Source: Nemania diffusa (lineage: Eukaryota; Ascomycota; Sordariomycetes; Xylariales; Xylariaceae). Taken from it: 64,000 nucleotides of DNA. The stretch spans positions 3,720,001 to 3,784,000 of the forward strand of contig JBBPUQ010000006.1 in assembly GCA_038501195.1 (NCBI GenBank), read 5' to 3'. The position numbers and the translations under genes are program-made. Positions 57,038 to 64,000 of this stretch are shown one piece after another. How positions within the stretch are numbered: the stretch's first letter is position 1; every line of letters begins with the position of its first letter. The notes under the pieces are model-generated. The model had not been told where the DNA came from and ran no database searches. It saw nothing but the letters and a program-made list of their open reading frames with translations.

Positions 57038-57060
57038 GGGGGGGGGGGGGGGGGGGGGGG
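57038..57060. repeat. 23-base G homopolymer
   Basis: Twenty-three G in a row, followed by A and five more G. It can form a G-quadruplex, is prone to length change, and is a known trouble spot for sequencing and assembly. Confidence 0.9.
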
Positions 57061-57194
57061 AGGGGGAGCCATACATGCATGCACCGACAAAACTATTTGT
57101 TTTTCCCAGTTTCCTTTCTCAGAAAAGAGCTCTGCGGAACAACAGGCCTATAATACGAGGAAATATAGTTTATTCACTTATATGATTAGTATAA

Positions 57195-57415
57195 TAATTA
57201 TAAATTTATGGATGATTAACTTTGTTGCTAGTTCGATTAATATAAATGGACCTGATTAACTTAACCAGACTTAACTCAACTCGACTAGACTTAACTGAAC
57301 TAATTGACTTAAGTCTAGTTACGTCTAGTCCCGTAGCAGGTCAGTTAGGTCAGTAAGTTAATCATGTCTATTAATCGTGTATTGTTTAAAAGCGTGAATT
57401 TATCTTTTCTAAAAG
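57195..57415. repeat. Imperfect fold-back element
   Basis: Nested inverted repeats: CGATTAATA (57234-57242) with TATTAATCG (57369-57377); GATTAACTTA (57254-57263) with TAAGTTAATC (57354-57363); and an inner ACTAGACTTAA (57284-57294) with TTAAGTCTAGT (57309-57319). The outer arms also share TAAATT-type ends. The interior repeats TTAACT-like units. It looks like a decayed MITE or satellite-derived hairpin; no target duplication was identified. Confidence 0.5.
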
Positions 57416-60400
57416 CTTAAAACTGAAAACTAGAAACAGAAAGTGTGGGGGAAATGTTTGTCGGTGTATGTACATATGGCCCACCGTCGGGGGCTCCCTT
57501 TTACCTATGTAGGCCTCTAATACTGCGTAAATAATCTTTCTTTCTAAAAAGAAAAAAAATTCTAAAATAAAAAAGAAACTTGAAAATAATAAAATTAAGT
57601 CCTAATTTTATACTGATATTTAAATTCGACCTCACTGCTTGCATTTATATGACCTATCTCTGAACCTTAGCCCCTGACAGAGAACTGCCTAGAATAAATA
57701 GAAAAGTTCAACGTAAACGTGAAAGTCTAGGCCTAATCAATATATCCCCCTTACTTTCAAGTGCAGGCTTACCCGCACTGTCAAATTATACTAGGTATTT
57801 CGTCGTTCAATCACATCCTACGTACTGGTCGGGTAGTAGGGGCATGACAAGGTCTCACGCTATGTGTGGCGTCCGCAAATGATAGCGCGGAGTAGGGGCA
57901 ACAACTATCCTATCTGTATCAATCCGCAGCTTAGACAATTGATAGATGGAGTCATCCGTAGGAACTGTGATAGATATTTTAGGAGCTAAGGGGGGGCAGG
58001 TTTTCAAGAATCGCATGATTTCGGGATGTTTTTGCAAGCACCTGAAAACATGATTTTTGGAGAACACAATCGTGTTGTCAGAAATTTTGGAATGGAGCGC
58101 GTCCACCTGCCCATCGACATTGACGACTTACTTCCGTCGAGTGCTGTGAATAGGTATTGACAGGGCCGTTGACAGTGCACAGACCTCTATCGCGTCAATT
58201 GCTGAACTCTTCTATACCAATATAAACCACGAGTTTTACGGCTGTTTTCCCATAAGCAGTTAGTGTTGCGCGGTGGTCGTGCGATTAGGTACTTAATACA
58301 GATAGTATGCAAGAGAAGCACCGGTTGATTTAAATGCCGTACATAATAATACCGGTATGCTGTGAGTCCTGAAGATCACGGTACCCGGGAAAGCTTGGCT
58401 TATCGACGTCACGGAGATCGCTGCAGTGCTTAGTGTTGGAGATACCAGAAATTACTGTTGTTATTGCAAAAGAGGCAGTTCCCAGGGTCTGCTCTATTGG
58501 CCCGTGCTACGGCACTTGTCGTCGGATGACCAGACACGCGGTACCGGTCTTAAATCCTTGAAATTAAGACTCCTCTAACTTCTAACTACATGATTCTTCA
58601 AATAACGCGAGCGATGGCAAGTGAATGCCACCCACCACCAGTGCACATCTTAAGGGGTTTCTAAGCGTGAGGGGTAAATCAGAGAGTCAACACAGGAGCC
58701 AGGCTAGAGTCAACGATGGGCCAATAACGAGCGCTCCCAATTGCGATAGCATGCCCTTTCTTCTCCCTAAGTGGAAGCGATTACCACATTACAAGAATGA
58801 AAAGTCGTATGAATATTGATTATGTGCCAAGCAATGCATTGATCTTTGTGGCGAGATCCTAATTGTACTACCTACTAGTCAATTCTGATTCGAGCTGAGG
58901 AAGGGAGTTATGCAGTAGCGAGGAGGAGCCTATATGTGTAAAAATCCATCCGCAACGGTGTCATGTCAAAGTGGTCGCCAACGTGGTGCTGCGGCGGTCG
59001 TGGAGTAGCACGGAGGGATGCATACAGACTTATAGCCGTCGCGATGGGATCATGATAGATAATGGAGCAACCACTAGGAAGATTACCTCGTACGGAAGTG
59101 AGAAGATGCCTCAACGAGGTTGATGGCGACCGGATGGTTTCTAAATACGGCTGGTGGCGTCGACACTATCAATAGGCAGATTGACTTCTGCGAGGGTGGC
59201 CAGCCAATTATACGTAAATCCCCATTGCGAGGAACTGAAAGCTGTTGCATCGCCCAGCCAAGATGAACTAGACCTTGCATTCGGGTGAAATTTGAAGGGT
59301 GCCTTTGAGCTTGGTTGGAACCGGGAAGAAAACTTCTAGGTTCCCCCTTTTTTCTTCCTCTTTCCTTCAGGCACTAGTTAACAAGCTAACCTAAAGTCTC
59401 TTCCATACCTATTTGCGCGCAGCTAAGCGATGTCAAACCCACGTGCTAAGTATTCATCTATTAGAGGAATTACCGCGCGGATCTTATAAATTGGGGAAAT
59501 ATGATAATGAGATGACTGGTAAGCGAGGCGCGCGGTTTGCCTATTTACCTCTTTCTATGATAACATGGGTTGAATCATATGCAAAACTAAATTAAAATTA
59601 ATAAAATCGCTTCAGTCCTACCAGGTAGACGGATTCGGGTTGACTATTGGTAGCACCAGCCCTGTATTCACTATGAACAGGGCTAATCAGTATCTGGATA
59701 GGACCTGGGCCCCCACCACATCTGCAACATTCAGGTGTGTTCAATCGAGATCAGCTTGTCGTTGCGTCGTTTTATTTTCGTGTCTTCATACTTCTACATG
59801 TGGCACATGTATCTGAGGTGAGTACTACATTGCGCCTTAACACCGATATTTCAAGTGCACATTCTGCCTTCACAAGGCAACAACTTGCCATTGTGTCGAA
59901 TTGACAGGTTAATGCCTCAAAACAAGTGACCGGCCGAATTACAACCCCCTATCTGGTAGGCTCAAAATCAACCAAGAAAAAACAGGGAAATTATATACAA
60001 ACAGAAAATGAAATGGACATGAATAATTGTTCAAAACAAGACAAGAGAAGCACACACAAAAAAGATACTTAACATTTCATAGCCCTCTTAACACAACCTG
60101 TCATGTGTTAGTAAAGTCGGGGTAAAGAGGTTACATTGAAGGAGCCGATGCAGGGCAGATACCGGGAGGGTCACACCCACGGCACCATCCCCCCTCCTTA
60201 TCAACAATATTGATTAAAGTTGTAGATAGATATCCCTCGAATCAACACAAAATCCTACTAATGGCGAAAAGCTGCCAACGTTTTAGATAAGCTTATTTCG
60301 CCATTGCAAACCATGCAAGGTCGTTACTACCACCCCCCTACACTCCTACATATAACTATTGGTTAATAGCTCTACTACACATCTAAGTGCCAAGCGTCTC

Positions 60401-60550
60401 AGTGATATAGAGAGCTTGAGGATCTCTTGGAAAATGTCTATATCTAGTAAATGAACCCTCTCTCATCTGGGTCTACATGCGTTCATAGCAACCTAGGGGT
60501 ATTCCTTCAACAACCCGTTTTAGATAACCAGCCAGTCATTACAAAATACC

Positions 60551-61995
60551 ATGGCTCCCACTACTAGCGACCTTACTCAACGAAGCTCCGATCCTCATGC
60601 CTCACTTAGCGAAGAAGTAATAGCTATAGTGACCGTCTTCCAAGCCCTGTCCACCTTGACTCTGGCCCTTCGGTTATGGACAAGATTGAGAATTCAGCAT
60701 CTTCGTCTCGGTCCAGATGATTGGGTGATTCTAACCGCATGGGCCCTTGATCTAGCACTTGGCACTATCATTGGGTTCCGTATGTTCCCCCTCTACAGTA
60801 TTGGCAGTGGGGATTAGACTGACTTGAGCCTCAACAGAGACCAGATATGGCCTCGGCAAGCATGTCGCCGACATACCCCCAGACACGGACTTTATCACTT
60901 CCAACATCCTGTTCTACGCCCACCAGCCTATCTACTATATTAGTGTATCGTTGACGAAAGTCTCGATCATCTTGTTCTATTTTAGGATCTTTCCGCAGCA
61001 ATCATATCGAGTTTTCCTCTGGGTTATGATGGTTATCGTCATTTTGACGGGCGTGACTACTACCATCGCGGGCCTCTTCCAATGTAGCCCAATTGCGAGG
61101 GCATGGAATATCGATATCCCAGGGAGTTGCTTCAACCAGCCAGCCCTGTTCTTTGCTAATGGTGCCCTAAATATCGGCGAAGATTTAATACTCTATGTTC
61201 TCCCAACCAGAATACTCTGGAGCATGAATCTGCCCTTGAAGCAGCGGATCGCTCTAGTTGGTGTCTTCCTAATCGGTGGCCTGACCATCATCGCAGGAAT
61301 CGGTAAGTGATATCTATCTATATTTAAACTGTTTACGATCTAGATGCATCCAAAGACAGCCACTTGTTGGTCAGGCTTAGTACTTGTCGAAGAAGCTTTC
61401 ACACCATCAAAGTCAATCAAGACCCTAGTATTGAAAATGTAACTACTAACTCCAGATGTCACAATAGTACGCATACCTAGCCTCAAAGAGGCAATTGTGT
61501 CAACTGATCCTACCTGTGAGCTTGAAATCCACTCAATTCACAGCATCCATCGAATGGACTAACCTAAACGTGATAGGGGATCATGTCGGGTCATCAATTT
61601 GGTCGTCAATCGAGTGTAACATAGGAATTATGTGTGCCTGCTTAGTACACTTGAAACCCTTACTCGTCAACATCATCCCCGCGTTTCTTGCTCCTTCTAA
61701 GCCATCCAGGAGGTCCGGGATGCTGAAGCTGAGCGACAAGCAGAGCGAGGATCCGGTGCACAGTCCCCTTCAGACTTTTGGCCATGGCCGGGCAGGCAAG
61801 CCAGTGGGTGTCTTGACCGAGATAGACTTGGAGGAGAGCGTCTCGAAAAGCCAGGCCGGTCTAGTTCCCACCGGGTACATGGGCGACGCCAACGTCAGCG
61901 TGTCTCGTCCCGAGCACTTAGATTCCGAGGGGCTCGTGGAGCACCCGAACGCTATTTATGCAACTCGGCAATATGCCGTCTCTTATGTAAGATAA
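60551..61995 (+). CDS. Pth11-like rhodopsin-domain membrane protein
   Basis: Four exons (60551-60779, 60838-61302, 61468-61515, 61577-61995) give 386 aa. The N-terminal helix (VIAIVTVFQALSTLTLALRLW) is followed by RLGPDDWVILTAWAL, a family hallmark, then TRYGLGKHVADIPPD and YISVSLTKVSIILFYFRIFP. The extracellular Cys pair is in LFQCSPIARAW and PGSCFNQPAL. Two late splices rebuild VRIPSLKEAIVSTDPTWD and the helix SSIECNIGIMCACLVHLKPLL. The 61516-61576 intron has a CTAAC branch point; a shorter acceptor at 61543 is possible but loses the DPTWD pattern. The cytosolic tail is about 110 residues, charged and Ser-rich. Relatives include Pth11, a receptor in host sensing by Magnaporthe; this gene lacks a CFEM domain, and ligand and role are unknown. 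Confidence 0.85.
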
Positions 61996-64000
61996 CCAAC
62001 GCTTGAGCGGTACCTGAAACAAAACAAGCAATGATGTATTGTCCTTTTTTTCGTACTTATGAAAGAGAATTAGTTGGTGGAACTGGCCGCCGCCACTCCA
62101 TCGCACATCCCGCTGTATTAGATAACGAAGACTAACTGGTATTTAGGGACAAAATAACGTCAAATGAGCCCCAATGTTACTATAATTATATTTATTTTTG
62201 AATTCATTTATTGCTAAACCTAGGATTAATAGCGCCGAGCGAACCACAAGGGGAACTGTATGAGAATGGCAAGCGTATAACCCAATGAGTATCTCTTCAC
62301 TTATATGTATTTGGGTGGTGTAGATTTCTGTTCAATGGGGGTGTTAATGAGACATTGAAAGAAAGGAGAAGACCGGTTCGATACACTGGTTATCTTGATC
62401 GAAACGCGTTGGGCTGTGGTTAGGGTTGATAGGTTAAAGAAGGTTTCTGGTTGGTTACTGCTAGCTTGGATTATAGAGGAAAAAAAAGGTAGCTGTTTTG
62501 TGGTACACAACAATTCCCCTATCTACTCGCTCTATTATTCATTCCCCTATTTTAAATCGAGGATATTAAAATCTGCAAAAACTAAGATGATTAGGCTGCT
62601 TAGGGGAATAACGCTAATTTTTAGTACGTTTACATCCCAAGGGCCATAATGCCTTGAAAGAAGGGTTTAGAACATCTACTTAATTCTTCTCGGAGTCGTC
62701 GTTAAGTGGTACTAAGGCTCTTCACATAACGTGTGAGGGCAAAACGCTGTTTTTTGGTGTCAACCATAAGAAATCGCGAGTTACCTAGGTACGTAGGCTT
62801 GCACTGTTTGCTACAAACAAGCTGCCGGTGATGTTGTAGGTCCGCACATACTAGGGCATGAGCAATGGTTATGACGTACTAGACAGATAACAGGGCGGTA
62901 AAGGGATGTATTGTGGTTCATGGAAGCAGAGCTATGGGCAGTATAATAGACGTTTTGGGCCAGCTGGATCTTCTTTACTGGAACCTTCTTGAGTTTTAGT
63001 TTGTACCGCGAACACCCATGTATTATGCCTTTATCTAGACAAGATTTAATAATAAAAGCACCTTGAAATAAATTAAAAGACTTAAACATCATAGAGAAGG
63101 AGCGAAAAAACAAGGACTTACAGAAACCTCATGAAAGTGCTAAATAGGCTTGAATTGTAATTTTAACAATGACTAGTTATAGGTAAACTTACTGCAAAAA
63201 CCAATGCTTCTAGTTATTTGGTATTCCTAACCTTTTATGCGAACAGCAGCTGGAGGTATGTGTACTAGATTGAGAGCTCCTTAAGATAGTACCTAGGTAG
63301 ATAGGTCGAGACTGACTGTAGATAGGCGACTAAAAGCGATAAATACGCTAAGCCGAACTAGGTATATAAGCCAAACTGGCCCCATAAGCTGTTACCCACT
63401 ATCCTTCCCATGTAGTCTACCTAGGTAGTACTAGATACTGGGTATTAGATTAGGTACATGGTAGTACAGCTCTTGTGCACCTTATTTCTAATTTGACGAC
63501 GATACTGTACCTATGTAGACTCTAGAGTAGCTTAGCAGCCTTAGCTACCTGGTAAGCTAGGTACCTATTTTGTAAAGATATTCGCTACAGTCTGAGCTAT
63601 GCTGCACCGGCCGCGACCTCCCCGCATTATCTAGTCCTGACTTGCAACTTGCAAGGGTCCCCTTTACGGCAAACTTTCCTATTCATCAATCTTTGCGACG
63701 GCATCTTTTGTCTCCTGCGCATCGTCCCAAACCACCTGCGCACAACCTGTCTCGCAACCACGCGCTCTCATCCATCATACCGCTTCCCCTTCTCTCTCTT
63801 CTACCTCTTTTACCACTCGTCTTCCTCTATCCCTTTCCCTTCTCTCCCTACACGCCTGTTGTGTCCCTGCTCCAGCTCTGTCCTACGCACCATCTGGTCC
63901 CCCATGGTCTGCTTTGAGGTCATATAGTTGGTTGCGCTCGAGCTGGTATCAACCTTTTCCCTCCCTCTTCCCTGTCTGTTGATACCTCAATCGAAACTAG
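61996..64000. other. Terminal 2-kb AT-rich region
   Basis: No supported gene. TACCTAGGTA-type palindromes cluster at 63291-63299, 63420-63428 and 63551-63566. The last 400 bases are strongly pyrimidine-rich (CTTCTCTC-like), typical of a fungal promoter or 5' leader, so a gene may begin just beyond the right edge. Confidence 0.45.

Larger units (their letters stand above)
56062..60550. other. 4.5-kb gene-poor, AT-rich region
   Basis: It holds a 23-base G tract (57038-57060) and a large imperfect fold-back (about 57195-57415), listed separately. A minus-strand frame at 57855-58106 (DALHSKISDNTIVFSKNHVF and on, 83 aa) has protein-like composition, but no start context or family; it may be a gene remnant. 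Frames at 58625-59595 are unsupported. The rest appears empty. Confidence 0.4.

Noticed and set aside
61516..61543. 28-nt intron in the Pth11-like gene
   Set aside because: Too short, and the longer 61516-61576 intron has a CTAAC branch site and gives the conserved DPTWD pattern.
62366..62390. ACCGGTTCGATACACTGGT, like a tRNA T arm
   Set aside because: There is no D arm or anticodon stem upstream at tRNA spacing.

Overview
The window reads as nuclear DNA of a filamentous ascomycete (Pezizomycotina, most likely Sordariomycetes). The grounds are short GT-AG introns of about 45-220 nt with CTAAC-like branch points, two HET-domain genes, a Zn2Cys6 regulator, two Pth11-like 7-TM proteins, fungal housekeeping genes (SPT8, DOA1, SRR1-like), and AT-rich spacers full of TACCTAGGTA-type palindromes. 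Species placement is inference. Gene models were spliced by eye, using reading-phase agreement and family conservation.

Layout. 0.5-18.5 kb is an AT-leaning accessory block: a capsule-type glycosyltransferase, an intact MFS transporter, an unknown 213-aa protein, a 7-exon Zn2Cys6 activator, a second MFS gene whose N-terminal core looks deleted, and two HET-domain genes. It resembles a small metabolite or transport cluster without a backbone enzyme, followed by allorecognition genes. 19.2-22.3 kb carries a secreted M28 aminopeptidase and a rhodopsin-like membrane protein with a 20-nt microexon. 25.2-29.1 kb is a large UPF1-like helicase with NFX1 zinc fingers, a group linked to RNA silencing. 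30.4-51.2 kb is GC-rich and mostly conserved: Rds1-like ferritin-fold protein, SPT8, GH92 mannosidase, a Ulp1-type protease with a long disordered tail, an SRR1-like protein, a Bim1/X325 LPMO-like copper protein and DOA1/Lub1. 51-64 kb is gene-poor and AT-rich: a phosphotransferase-like gene, an unknown protein, a DUF6594 pseudogene and a Pth11-like receptor.

Mobile and decayed DNA. The best non-coding structure is a 468-bp hAT-type MITE at 35111-35578, with 18-bp terminal inverted repeats and a perfect 8-bp target duplication. A second, imperfect fold-back lies near 57.2-57.4 kb, beside a 23-base G tract. Decayed genes are the second MFS gene, an unidentified remnant at 42.4-43.3 kb, and the DUF6594 copy with two compensating frameshifts.

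I found no PKS, NRPS, terpene synthase, rRNA, complete tRNA or CRISPR array. Nothing here amounts to a clearly new multi-gene system; the most unusual single gene is the Ulp1-like protease.
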